This document shows, piece after piece, positions 39,071 through 52,000 of a DNA stretch of 64,000 nt. How positions within the stretch are numbered: the stretch's first letter is position 1; each line of letters begins with the position of its first letter. The translations under genes were made by a program, and so were the position numbers. This stretch comes from Phymorhynchus buccinoides. Lineage: Eukaryota; Mollusca; Gastropoda; Neogastropoda; Raphitomidae. The DNA lies in NCBI GenBank assembly GCA_017654935.2, contig CM065683.1, positions 4,103,089-4,167,088 of the forward strand, in the 5' to 3' direction. The notes beneath the pieces are model-generated. The model did not search any database and was not told the origin of the DNA. It saw nothing but the letters and a program-made list of their open reading frames with translations.

Positions 39071-39374
39071 TTATAGGCTTGCAACGCTCGCAATCTGAAC
39101 AGAATTAGTCCCTGGTTTAGTTCTGGTGGGTGTTTTTTCTCTCCAACTTGTACGCTTAGTTTTCTGCTTATTAATCATTCTTCTTCTTCTTCTGCGTTCC
39201 CAGGCTATATCAGAGTATATGATTATAATGGGTGGTATTACGTATGTGTCCCGGTTTTCAGTTTTCACTGGTCTCACGGCTTGCGTGTCACAGCCGGACA
39301 CATTCCGATTTCGGAGGAACTCAAAAGGTAGAAAAGGCAGGAGAATGGCCAATAAGTCAGAAAGATAGTAGTAG
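39071..39374. other. Sequence 3' of the broken RT
   Basis: The minus-strand frame remains open past the RT break, but the residues (IIYYYLSDLLAILLPF...) have no LINE resemblance. It includes a TTCTTCTTCTTCTGCG run and bases resembling the GGCAGAAAGATAATAG part of 25770-25800. Probably another repeat joined to the LINE. Confidence 0.5.
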
Positions 39375-41327
39375 ATGATAGAAAAATCCAAAAAGGCTAC
39401 ATCTGTCTGTACATTCTTCTCAAAGCTCTGGCAAAGGTCATGAAGAGTGGTGACCAGCTGTGTCTCGCAGGAGAAGCCCCGACGAAAACCATGGTTCAGG
39501 TTGGTGAGAATCTTGTTTTTCTCTAAGTGCTGCATCAGGTGACTGCAGATGATGTGCTCCAGGAGCTTGCTGGTCACTGACGTTAGAGAGATAGGCCGGT
39601 AATTTTCTGCCATGTGCTTGTCCCCCTTCTTGAAGATTGGCGCGATGTTGGCTGTGAGCCATTCATCCGGCAGGGTTCCAGTGTCGACTGATTTCTGGAA
39701 AATAACTGTCAGTCCTTTTGCCAGCTGGGATGCGCACTCCTTAAGGACTCTATTGGGGATGTTGTCTGGGCCTGTAGCTTTGGATGGGTTGATGATCTTT
39801 AATAGTTTTTCCACCCCTTCTCTTCCTATTGGAGGCCCTTGATGGAAGGAAACTGTGGGAGGAAGGGACTTGGAGGTGGAGATGTTGTTGTAAAGACGGA
39901 CTTGAACTGGTTGATGAGGACATTTGCTTTTCCTGCGCTGTCGATGATCAGCTTCCGGTTGGCTTTCAGAGGCGCAACTCCTACATTGTCCTGCTTCTTG
40001 GCCTTGACGTACTTCCAAAAAGGTTTGGAGTCATTTTCATCAATCCTTTGTTGATGACACTGTTTAGAAAATCAGCCTCTGCTCGCCTGAAGGAACGCTT
40101 GCACTCTTTCTGGACATGTTTGAAATTAGCCCAGTTTCCTGTCCAGCGGGCCTGGTTGTAGAGTCTTCTCTTTTTCCTGATCAAGCGGCGTAGCTTTCCA
40201 CTTAGCCAGGGCAACCTGTGTCTTCCTGAGCGGAGAACAGATGGTATGTTCTTCTCTGTAGCCTCTGATAGTTCGTCCCGGAACTTTTCCCAAAGGGTGT
40301 TGACGTCCGCTCCTTGTTCACTCTGTGAGGCGACTTTCTTTGAGATGTCATCAGCTGCTCTCCTCATTTCGTCCCAGTCTGCCCTGCCGAAGATAAAACA
40401 TTTTCGCGGTGGTGATGCAGAAATCGGCGCTCACAACCATATCATGGTCCGACAGTCCTGGTATGCTGGTGGAGGCTTTCAGCAGAGTTGGGTTGGTGGA
40501 AAACACCAGGTCCAAGAGGTTGTCTCCTCTGGTGGGTTGACCATGAACTTGGTGCAGCCCATACTTCTCCACTATTTCTACCAGTCTCTGCTGTACATGG
40601 CGCTCAGGGGCTCCAGCAGCGACTGTGTGAGTGTTCCAGTTCACATCTGGGCAGTTGAAGTCGCCACACAGGATGATGTTCTTCTCCCCTTTTCCGGTGA
40701 CTTTCTGCAGTGAGGCGTCAAGGCGGTCATGATGGTCTATGTGGCGGTGGGGCATGTAAAGCGAGCCTAGAGTAACATCCTTCCCTTTTGTCCTGATTTT
40801 TGTCCAGGATAGTTCTGCGTCAGGGCAGTCAGACTCGTAGGCTTCATCAATTCCAGTGGAAATGAAGTCCTCTCTCACCAGCACAGACTCCTCCACCCAG
40901 ATCAGAGTGCCTCTGTCGTTTCTGTATACATGCAGTATATCCTGGTATTTATGGACCCGGCTGTGGAATTTATAGAATGTGTTCAGGCGGGCTTCAGTTC
41001 TGCAGTTCTCAAGAAGGGGCCATTTCAGGCTATTCTTGAGGTCTGCTGATCTTGTTGTCGCATGGAAGTCACGGGCCACCCATCTTGCAGCTCGGCTCTG
41101 GATTTTCTAAGGCGTCGATGCTGCCCTTGTTGTGGGGGTCCCAGACTGGGCTGGCGTATTCCAGGAGGGGCCTTGTAGGCCTGCTGCTTGAGCTTTTTAT
41201 TATTAATCTTCAAGGCCCTCCTCAGGAAGCCAAGGATTTTGTTTGCCCACTTAAGGTCAGTGGAGAAAGTCACACCCACGTATTTAGCATGGGGCACGCT
41301 CTGGAGTTGGTGTCCGTGTAACTTCAA
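39375..41327 (-). mobile_element. Chimeric LINE (tail, then endonuclease, then partial RT)
   Basis: Read on the minus strand. 41327-40970 is a LINE C-terminal tail (KLHGHQLQSVPHAKYVGV, frameshifted EYASPVWDPHNKGS, ARDFHATTRSADLKNSLKWP). It passes without a stop into an AP-endonuclease (GSLYMPHRHIDHHDRLD, GDFNCPDVNWNTH, GLSDHDMVV) at 40970-40390. A linker with Arg/Lys-rich helix follows (40367-39981), then RT (SKATGPDNIPNRVLKECA, AENYRPISLTSVTSKLLE, GFRRGFSCETQL, VAFLDFS) to about 39375, where it breaks just after motif A. The tail lies upstream of the endonuclease, so two elements are fused head to tail. The YADD motif is absent. Confidence 0.85.
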
Positions 41328-42103
41328 TGTTTTCTCATGAATCTACCTTCATAATTTCTCTAATGGCCAACGAACGTTCATTGTTATTGTCATCGTCCGT
41401 CGTCACCGTCCATCATCACCGTCGTCGTCGTCGTCGTCTCTCTGCAAGCATTGATATAATTTTGGTGCTCATTATATTTGTGGCGTGTAACCACGAGTGT
41501 TTTGTAAACAATCAGTGTGTTGATTGTGGCCACAGAAACTGTCTGTTGTGGCTACGTACTGCAAAGAAGAAGAAGAAGGGAAGCCACTCTATTAAGTTAG
41601 CAGCCAATGACACTTTCGGATTTTGGCGAAGTTGATGAGTTTTGCTGGATCATGTGGCAGAGCGTAAATCAATTAGAGCACTACAGAATTTCTTAAAAAC
41701 CAATGAAGAACCTTAATAATTTTGGGAACAGGAGGTGAGAAGAAAAAGAAACGAAAATTAATCCAATTTAGATTGCTGATGATGTCACGGAATTTCCCCT
41801 AGTTCTGGGAAATTTCCGAGAATCTACTTTCACTTTCTCTCGCGATACTTTGATGTGATTCCAGAATCTTCTGCAGTAAGTGAGTGAAAGTGTTCGCGGG
41901 GTATTTGGCCTACAGTGGAAATAGAGGGTAAATGTTACTGTTAAAGCTGTATAATTTCATGTCTTTGGCAATTTTTTGGTGTCTGCACAAGTTTTAGAAG
42001 GACAATCAGTCAAAATCATAAAAAATCTGAAAATTCTGACTGGAATCCAGAATATTTTTTTTTTATTTTTAAAGGTGTTAATTATGTACATGTATCACGT
42101 GTG

Positions 42104-42836
42104 TGCCTTCTGTACCGTCAGATCCAGACAGCGTGATCACAGAGCACTGCAAGAGGACTTGACGCACCTTGAGGCCTGGGTTGAGAGGTGGGGGGTGAGA
42201 TTCAACCCATCAAAATGCTACATACTAAGCATCCGCATACTTCAAGCCACTACTATCTACTTGGCAATATCATCCTCCAACAAGTTGACTCCTATCCCTA
42301 CCTTGGAGGGTTACCGGAGAAAACGGCCCGTACGAAAACGGCCCTTGCCAAAATACGAAAACGGCCCTACTCAGAAAACCGAAACGGCCCTACTGTTAAT
42401 AACGAAAATGGCCCTAGTCCTACCAAAACGGCCCTACTCACCGACCAAAACCAAAACGGCCCTACTGTCAATAACGAAATCCAAACGGAATAACGGAATC
42501 CATTTCTAGTTTATGCTTTGTTCTTCTTCTTTTTTATGCAATACAGTTTACATTGTCATTTAAAAAAAAAAAAAGAATTGATTTCTTTTCACGTGTGTTA
42601 CACATTTTGCATCAAGCATGTCAATAGAAATATGAGTTTCCATGAAAGGGAACTTTCAACAGTTAAGGTTAAGTACACATGAACATTTCTCAATCTTCAC
42701 CTATTGCAACACAATGACATTTAAGTCATATTATGACTTTGTTGCCCTGATGAAAGAGAGAAAATTGTTTACGTGTATTGAGACCTGTGCATGCATTTGT
42801 GTTTGTTGTGCTGCCACAGGAAAAAAGTAGAACAGT

Positions 42837-42875
<39 letters not shown>

Positions 42876-43634
42876 GGGCCGTTTTCGTAATCAGTAGGGC
42901 CGTTTTCGTCCTGGGTACCGCGTACCGGGGCCGTTTTCGTAACCAGTAGGGCCGTTTTCGTCCCGGGTACTGGGGCCGTTTTCATAACAAGTAGGGCCGC
43001 TTGTCATGGTCGGAACACATCAACAGAATCGCAAAATGAGCAAATGCCAGCCTTGGGCTCCTGAGGAGGAACCTACAATTTTGTCCAGAGGAATGCAGAA
43101 AGGTGGCGTATAGCTCCCTTGTGCGATCCATCCTGGAGTATAGCTCCATTATATGGGACCCTCACCTTCAAAAGGATATCGACAAGCTGGAGGGAATACA
43201 GCGCCGCTCTGCCCGATTCGTCAAACAGGACTACTCCTCACGAAGTCCAGGCTGCGTTACCCAAATGCTACAAGATCTGCATCTGCCAACACTCCAGGAG
43301 AGACGGAAACACCAGCGTCTGTCTTTCTTATATATATTATAAGATCATAAATGGCCATTTTCCAGCAGTCAAGGCAGAAATCACACCGGTCAGAAACAAG
43401 ACACTCGTTAGGCCTAGTTCATCAAAGGAGAGCCAATCTCAGAACACCATCTCACAGTTCTCAAGAAACAACTCTAGCTGTTGCAACATCCTGTTCAGCA
43501 ACACAGAGGTCTATAGGCAAAGCTTCTTTCCAAGAACTGTAAGGGAGTGGAATTGCCTTAACGAAGAGACTGTGAAGGATGAGATGGTCGAGGCAGTCAA
43601 ACAGCGCCTCCCGTCCAACGACCCAAGCTTCTAA
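42104..43634 (+). mobile_element. LINE 3' part split by a MITE (copy B)
   Basis: Counterpart of 984-2643. The upstream frame is better kept here (DHRALQEDLTHLEAWVERW, RFNPSKCYILSI). The inserted MITE spans about 42308-42999. Its right terminal repeat and the adjoining LINE bases for LGVQIEDN are deleted in this copy. Confidence 0.85.
42308..42999. mobile_element. CGGCCC-repeat MITE, right end deleted (copy B)
   Basis: Same element as 1191-1992. It keeps the left terminal repeat and both blocks of inverted subrepeats but ends abruptly in GGGCCG joined to LINE bases CTTGTCATGG. Confidence 0.8.
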
Positions 43635-44431
43635 AGTTTTTTGTTTTTTTAAATTATTATTATTAATGTTTTTTCTTATACTATTTTTATAAATTTTTAT
43701 GCTCTCCCTTGGATAAAAAAGAAGAAGTTGGTTTCAAATGCCAGAAGTGACTACAGATACACATAATTTCTTACTTGCCATTTTAGTATTTATTGAAATC
43801 ATGCCGTCACCTCTTCTTCTTCTTCTGTGGTGGTGACCAACTTCTTTATACAGAAGTAATTGTACACACTTTAGGGGGTGACCATAGAAAAAGAAAGGAG
43901 AAGAGAGAGGGTGCTCAAGAGAAAAGGATACATAAATCACACTATCAGATTTGCTTGGGTTCACTTAAATATAGGGACAAAATACAAGGTGTAGTTAACA
44001 AAATAAAAACCTAGTTCTGGGCTGGGAAGGGGAAAACTGCAGGGAGCTGCCGGCAGCTACTAATTTTCACGTTCGCCCCCAGCAAGCTGGGAACTAGCCG
44101 ACCCTAGACACTCCATAAGGCAGTGCCCAGGCCCCAACCAAAAAGACAAAGACAAACAAACGGATCCCTAACTTTTTCTTCTTGTAGAAGACAACCACCA
44201 TCATTCTTTTGATGGTTCTGTTGTGTGTGTAGTAACTGGGGACTTCGGTCATGTAGTAAAGAAGATATAATATTATCTTTCATACAGTAATAATTTCTGT
44301 AACCGCCTGGATGATCGGCTTGAATGGCTGGGGGAAAGATGGGACAAGTTGGAAGTAGAATTGGGGAATACTGGAGGGATATGGATGGGCATTGGGGGAA
44401 GGGAGGGGGGGGGAGGGGAGGGGCCCTGTTT

Positions 44432-44560
44432 TTTATCCGGGACTTGAAGCTCTCCACAGAGGCCGATGTTACTGCCTCAGGTGGGAGGGAGTTCTACTTC
44501 AGAGATGGTCCGTGGAAGAAAGGAAAGCTTTCTGTAGTTGGTTTTGCAAGAGGGGGGGGG
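44432..44560 (-). mobile_element. LINE C-terminal tail fragment (copy B)
   Basis: Counterpart of 3425-3555, with the end SVESFKSRIKN on the minus strand and a longer poly(G) run beside it. Confidence 0.72.
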
Positions 44561-44738
44561 GGGGGGGGGGGGGGGAGGGATCAACAACAAAGGGAGGTAT
44601 GTTGCTTGGTGGGACTTTCTCGTTTGTCTTGTTGGTGGGTGGAGGGATGGGCTGTGTGGGGTGGTGACAGTGACAGTGACATGGAACTTAAAGAAGAACT
44701 ACTGGGGTAAAAACAATTGGGGATGAGGGTGGAGGGTT

Positions 44739-45530
44739 TCAATGCAGGGTTGTGGCTGAGACTGAGAGCCCTGCTGATGCTGGCTCTCCTCCAGGGTCTG
44801 GGATGTTGGTCCAGTTCAGGTGGTGTTGAAGCCTGGAGTCAAAGAGTGTCAGAGATGGTGCAGTGGCAGCAACGCTTTTTGGGAGGCGGTTCCATTCAGG
44901 GATCGTGCGGGGTAAAGACGGTTCCCTGCCAGTACCCCATTTGACACGATTTGATGTCATACGCCTGGGAGTTGGTTTGGCGTCCGCTTTTCTTCTGGCA
45001 GCTTGATGTTGGGGCGTGCCGTGTTTCAACTTTGAGGAGGCCGTTTCAGTACTTACACATGGACAGATGATGGTGGTGATCAGCCGGGCCTTCATTCTTC
45101 TCTGCTGCAGTGAGGGCCAGGAGAGTTCTTCCAGCATGCTGTCGACACTGGAGGTTGCCTTGTAGTCCTGCATGGTCCACCTTGCCGCACACCTCTGGAC
45201 TTTCTCAATGGAGTCATTCAGTCAATGCAGCAGCAGGGCTCCCAGGGACCCCCTTTGGGGGTCTATGAAGCACTAAAATTCTAAAGGACCCTCTAAAAGA
45301 ATGTGTAGGGGGTCCCAGGGATGCACTAGAAAAAATTATTTTTAGCATTCGCTATGCCACTGGGACCCTCTATCCCTCCTCTTGGACCCTCTATGCTAGT
45401 GTAAGTGAAGGAGTCCCTGGGACCCCTTGTTTTGCGGGACGATTGGGAGCCCTGGCAGGTCTTTGTGGTGGGATCCCATACAGGGCAAGCATACTCTGGA
45501 ACAGGTCGAACAAGGGCTTTTAAAGTCCCA
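44739..45530 (-). mobile_element. LINE 3' end carrying a nested MITE (copy B)
   Basis: Counterpart of 3780-4530. The minus-strand tail is open over 144 codons here (SMLEELSWPSLQQRRMKARL to LFDSRLQHHLNW), a better-preserved version. Confidence 0.8.
45234..45454. mobile_element. CAGGGCTCCCA MITE (copy B)
   Basis: Counterpart of 4240-4457 with intact right end GGGAGCCCTG. Confidence 0.8.
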
Positions 45531-46353
45531 CCAATTTATGCAATTTTATTGTAATATATATATATCAAAGTCTATCAATTAAATAGGGCATTTGTCACGA
45601 GTGTTCATACTCTATACAAGTCCTACTAAATTGCCCGCGCTTGTTTTGCCCGAGTTCTCGTGACCTCTCTAATTCAACTCTCTAATTTCAACTCAGTGAA
45701 ATTCAAGCCCGCCGGCACACCCAAATGCTCATGATGAAAAATACCCAGTAAAATTTGTATTTGTTTTATTTTAAATTAAGATACAGTGGATTCCAGATAA
45801 CTCAAAGACTGATAACTCAAAAAGACTGGATAACTCACAATAATTTTGTAGTCCCACTTTAATAATCTTTATGTTAAAAAGTCAAAAAAATACTGGCTAT
45901 AATTTCAGTCCCTTCAATTTTGAGTTAAGCGATTTTTCACTGTATTACATTTTTTTTTATATCATAGTCAGTCCGTCTCAATGTCCGTCACTTACTTTGT
46001 CAAAAAGTTAATGATGTAATGTAAGTTACTAGTTAGGATAAATTCAATGTTATAATTAAATGTTATGGAGAGTTAATTTGTGTGATCATTTAAAAATTAA
46101 GTGTGTAAGTTTTAAAGTCATCATAGTTAGACAGTCAGTCGGATGTTGGAAGCTTTAACATAATCGTCGGTGAAATTCAAAAACCTCGTATCTTGATTTT
46201 TTTTTTTTTTTTAGTTAGTACAGTCAGCTCTCTAATTTTTCCCGCCACCTTCCACCAAAAGCTTGTATCTCTAACCATTTCTATCTGGGGTAAATGAGGC
46301 GTAAATGAGGTGTAAATGGAAGAAAAACTCGTCCCAAATTCAGAGCTATTTAA

Positions 46354-46611
46354 AGGTGCAGTCCGGCGGGTGAGCGATTGTTTTCGTTTTGCACCTCTGC
46401 GGTGGAACAGGTTTGGGGGGAAAGAAAATGGCTTCCTATCGGTGGAACAGGTTTGGGGGGAAAGAAAATGGCTTCCTATTGGTGGAACAGGTTTGGGGGG
46501 AAAGAAAATGGCTTCCTATCATTAGAATGGGCGCCATTTTCTTTCCCCCCAAACCTGTTCCACCGCAGAGGTGCAAAACGAAAACAATCGCTCACCCGCC
46601 GGACTGCACCT
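46354..46611. mobile_element. TTAA-flanked foldback MITE (copy B)
   Basis: Same element and site as 5343-5600, with TTAA at 46350-46353 and 46612-46615 and the same triplicated 41-bp unit. Confidence 0.88.
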
Positions 46612-46941
46612 TTAAGGACAAAAACCTTGTATCTTCGTTCTTTTCAAGTATTAAAAAAAAAATAGTAATTTTAGCATAATGCATGACTAAACTCGCAACG
46701 TCTTGAACAACATATCCATCATAGTTAACCAATTGTAGTAAATGCGGTTAATTTAAAAAAATTTTTTTTTCACTTTTTCTCAAAACTACCAAAATTGAGA
46801 TACGAGGTTTCTGAATTTCACCGATGATATTTTGATTTGTTACTTCTTTTTTTTCCTCTTTTTTTCTTTTTCCTAGTTAGCAGGATTGATGACACGTATG
46901 AAGTGTGTTTGTCGCTTTGTGTTGTCATGTGACACAGGGAG

Positions 46942-47152
46942 ATGGATCACGAGAACGCAACCGCCTCTGTTAGGGCACAAGTCTCCGGCACCGATAAAAG
47001 CAGCGTCAACGACGGCAAAATCCAGCCAGACACCAGAGAAAGGCTGGAAGAGTGGAGGAAGCTGGTTACCAACTATTGGAAGCCGCTGGTCACCATACTT
47101 CAGCCTTTCACTGTCTTCATGCAGGCCCGCTTCTGCGACCCTGGCTCTCAAG
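46942..47152 (+). CDS. RLR exon 1 (copy B)
   Basis: Identical in protein sequence to exon 1 of copy A, with the same in-frame upstream stop and pyrimidine-rich leader. The donor AAG|GTCAGT occurs once; the 16-bp donor duplication of copy A is absent, and the following (GA)n is shorter. Confidence 0.88.
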
Positions 47153-48071
47153 GTCAGTTGGACTTGGGGAGAGAGAGAGAGAGAGAGAGAGAGAGTGTGA
47201 GTGTTGGTGCTTTATTCAACAGTTGTATCTTGTGTTGTGTTTTGGGTGGGATGAGTTGTGTGTGTGGATGTGAGTGTGCGTGTATGCGTATTTGCATGTG
47301 TGTGAGTAATTATATATGTCCGTTGAACTTCTTGTTTTTGTGTTTTTTTTCTAAAAATTCTTTGTGAAGCGCATAGAGCTCCGCATTGGGTGGAGGAGTG
47401 CGCTATATAGATGCTTCACTATTAGTATTATTATGTACAGTGGAACTTCATAGTAAGACCTTAAAAAATCAGTCCCCAAAACAGGTCTTATAGGGAGGGG
47501 TCTTAGTAGGGAGGTGGACACTCAGTAGTCTGGATATGAAGTGGGAAAAAGTTTTGGGGATCACATCTTAGAGGGAAGGTTATAATCCTGACGTAAGCTG
47601 TGCCAGAGAAACACTTCCCCTCCGACGGCACCCACAGCTGCCACCTGTTCCCTGTAGACAGATTTCAGCACTTTTCTGATTTTTTTCGATAGCGAAACAA
47701 ATGCTAACAATAAAGTGTTTGGCATCAACAGAAAGAGCAAACACTGAACTGAACGGTTATGGTAGAAATAAATCATTACCTGGTACTGTCTGGTCGTGCT
47801 TATCTCTGAAAGTAACAAGGGTAACAGTAAAAAATAAAAAATGTTCTGTTTTTATAACACCAAACAAAAGGTAAAACGGGCCACAAATGTTGATGCTATT
47901 TTTTGTAGTCTTCTCTATCATTATTTATACCTTTTCACGTCATCCTATAACAGGAACGGATTATAGGGGGTTTCCTGGTCGCATGGACCCCCCCCCCCAA
48001 GACCCCCTCCCTCCCCGCCCCCACAATCTCTCTCTCTCTCTGTCTCTGTCTTTCTCTCTCTCTCTCTCGAT

Positions 48072-48161
<90 letters not shown>

Positions 48162-48880
48162 ACTTACTATATCGTTCATCAATGACCAAATGTTCGTAAT
48201 TGTAAAGTGCTTTGAAATCCACTGGGACACACCCCCCCCCCCCCCATTATGTACAGCATAATCCGCCCCATCTAAAAATGTGCTCCACAGTACAAATTCA
48301 CTTCACTTAGTTTATGTACAAAGGATACCCACTTCCTGTGTCTGGAATGTCTCTGGCACTCAGCGCCCTAGGAAAATGGTAACGGTTCTCCTATTACAGC
48401 GCGCATTCCTGCACGCAGACCAACCGCTAGTATTCAAACTGGCTGAGTACAAAGTGCTACGATATCCCTAAAACATCTTGTAGAGGTTGCTTCCCGTAGA
48501 CCATAGAGAGAAATGACAAGGAATTTTGTAAAGTCAGTCTTGTCGTATACGACAGTCTTGTCTCTAAGTTCGGATTTTCCACATGACATTTGCGAACAAT
48601 ACGTCAGCAGGGAAGAGAATCCCCATCACTCACACACGTCCAAACCGCTTGGAGAAAGTTAGTAGGGAGGTTCCACTGTATGTTTGTGACTGTGCATGGG
48701 TGCAAGCATCATTATCTTAGGAGCACTTCAAGTTTCTGAGTCATTAAGGTATTTTGTGTGTGTGTGTGTCACAAACCAGCCAAAACCAGCCAAAATTCAA
48801 ATTGCATATGTGTAAGTTTGAGAAGGGAAATATGCACATGCGCACATACACAGAAGTACAGACATGCACACACAGACACA

Positions 48881-48921
<41 letters not shown>

Positions 48922-48969
48922 GCGCATACACAGCGCGCGCATGCGCACGCACACACAGACACACACACA

Positions 48970-49034
<65 letters not shown>

Positions 49035-52000
49035 GTATATATAAGCAAATAAACAAAATAACAAACAGTCAACAAATCCAAAACATCAATTTTGTTAATT
49101 AAGCCTTTGTGGCTCTACGTGAGAGAATCAAGCATATTTTAATTTGAAACATACATTTTTATATCCTACTTACCGCATCTTTTCATACAATTGAAACTGA
49201 AAAGGTTCTGTTTAACATAACATCAGAAATGCCGTATGCAACTTATCAATCCAGGCCCAGTGTCGGGAAATTATTATCTGATAATTATAATAATAACTAC
49301 TTAGCCAATTTGCAGACCTTTTTAGACTGATAATTCGCTGGGTTGCACAGACATTCAGCAAGCTCTTCTGGATTTGACAAGCCGCGACAGACACAGAGAA
49401 GGGTCTGAAAAACTGCTGCAGTGGCTGCTGGACGAACAGGATCACACGGCAGAGGATCTGCTGGCAAGATGGCTGCTCTTCCGCGCAGCTTTAAAAGATG
49501 GTAAATGATTGGACGATTTTAGTTTGTTTAATTAACGAACTGTTGAAAGCTGATCACCGATGGGGTATTTCATGTCGTTAAGTACGCCTTAAGGCTATAT
49601 CAGACCAATTGACATAGGCTAGAACACCAAGGCTACATCAAAATGTTGTTATGCTATGCATAGTTATGCAGGGATTGTCTTCAGCCATGACAAGCTCCTA
49701 GCATAACTTCGTCAGTCTCCAAAATCCCCCCAAAGCGGAGTGCGGCTGCCCATGTGGCGGGGTAATGAAAAACGGTCACACGTGTAATGTTCTCGTCCCA
49801 TAGTGTTCAAGTGCTTCGGCTGTCGGGATGATCCCTGGAGTCTTTTAGCCAGGTACAGAAACAACAACAACATGTAATTAAAGACCCACCACATCACGTG
49901 TCAAAATCATGGTTTTCACGTGTTCTCCCTCTTATAGTTGGTAAGAAATCTTAAGAAATCTTCCAAGCATAAGAGGGAATGTGACGCATGACGTGGGGTG
50001 TCTTTAAGTTAAGTGTTGAAAACCGCTTAGTGATTGGAAGCTCAATGTTCTTTAGTTATGAGACTAAGGCCCATCACTTTCCTTTGCTGTAAACCTGCAT
50101 CCTTTGGACCACGAATCAGCTGACTTATGCTGCAACATTAACACTCTCAGGACTGGGTGATTTGCTTCTTCTTCTTCTGTAGGCACGGGTTTGGAAAAAA
50201 TCACCTAAAATAAGTTATGAAGAACAATAGGCATAGGTATTTTCAGAAAAGATTAGCAACACCATGCACTAAATGATTGTAAAATATCAGATTCCATACC
50301 TTTGTCGTTTGTCTCCTATTGACGAAAACAGCTAACACATAGAAAGAAGGAAAATGTCACATTCCAATCTCTGAACCCCCCCCCCCCCCCTACAGCTAAA
50401 CCTGAAAGGATAGACTGCAATGATTGGTTGATTTCAAGAGAGGTTATTATGTTGCGCTTGAAAGCTGGTTACACGCCAGAAATCAAAGCCTCTTGAAAAC
50501 TCATGAGCCGAATTCGGCTCATTCGTCCTGAACGGTTGTGCAAGCCATGAGCCGAATTCGGCTCATTTGTCCTGAACGGTTGTGCAAGCCATGAGCCAAC
50601 TTCGGCTCATTTGTCCCGAGTGAGTCGACAATGCAAAATCATTTAATCAAATTGATTGTGACGGTAAATGTCAGTGTGATGCATCCCATTCTGCAACAAT
50701 TTTATTACCTTATTTTATTCTTCAACATCACAATATATGTGACCCAGCACCACGAAAGGGACGGTGTCAAACTGACCATTCTGAGAAAATTATACATTTG
50801 TAAACTTCAGACAATTCTCTTTCCAATGATACAAGAACCATTCTTGTATCTTTTTCCGTTCCAGAGTTATGAGCATTTAAAGTTAGTAGGGTGAGCGTCG
50901 GCCATTTTGAGAAAACACAGTCTAAAGTCTAGCCTAGCTGAAGAAAATGCATTGACTTACTCGTTTTAAAACACTTATAAGACCATTAAGAGACCATACT
51001 AAAAGATTGTCCTTTATAAATATGAAAGATGAAGATGTTAGAGAACACGAAAATACCCATAACTCAAAACTGACAAAAAATGAGATTTTCGACTTTTCAA
51101 GCCTGTTGTTGGAAACTAGCCCAGCGACTTAATGTCCCTTTCGTGGTGCTGGGTCACATATGCAAATTACACAACACTATTTTGACACATCAGATGCTAT
51201 ATATATGCAAATTATGCAACATGTTTTTTGACAAGCAGTGATTTTTTTCTCGGCAGTTCACCCGATTCTGTATGAGATCGTTTTCGACAACACATACGAC
51301 GAAGGCACCCTGGAACATCAGCTGAGTCTGCTGAACTTCTTCATGGATAACATCACCGAAGCAGTGGACCCTGCACACGTTCTCCCAGAACTCTACTCGC
51401 GGGGCCTGATGAGCATGGAGACCTGTGAGCGGCTGAGTTCCCTGCGAGAGAAGGTATTTGGTACTTAGCAACCTTCCTTTTAACACTAATGTGACTGATG
51501 CTGCCGTTGCCTATTCTCAGTGCAGGCCTGAGCCTGCCGCCGAGTGGCTCATGGAAATTGGGTGCTTGTAAACAAGCGTATCTAGCTAAGCTGAATTATG
51601 TCCTATCAAGACCAGAATTTGATAACTTACTGAAAGAAGGCTGCTAAGTTTATCTGTGGTCTTTTTAAGTTGATAGGTTTAATGCTAGTTTACATGCCGC
51701 CTTGAAGAGGGGGAATGATTAATTGTTTACGTGCATTTTGTTTGCTAACCTACCTGCTCTCATTCATATATTATCGTGATCTTCATTTTCGTCCAGTTTC
51801 TTCATTTTCACATCCATCATGGCTACTGCCATCACTTTCTGAGTCAGAAAACGTATATTCTCCATCCCTGTCATCAGCTTTGTCAAGATCGAGAAGATGG
51901 AGAATCACCACTCTTGTTAGACCACGTTAATTTGGCATTTTTCGTTTGAATTTGCCTTCAAATCACCAATCAAAGACATAGAAATAACAGTAAACTGAAG

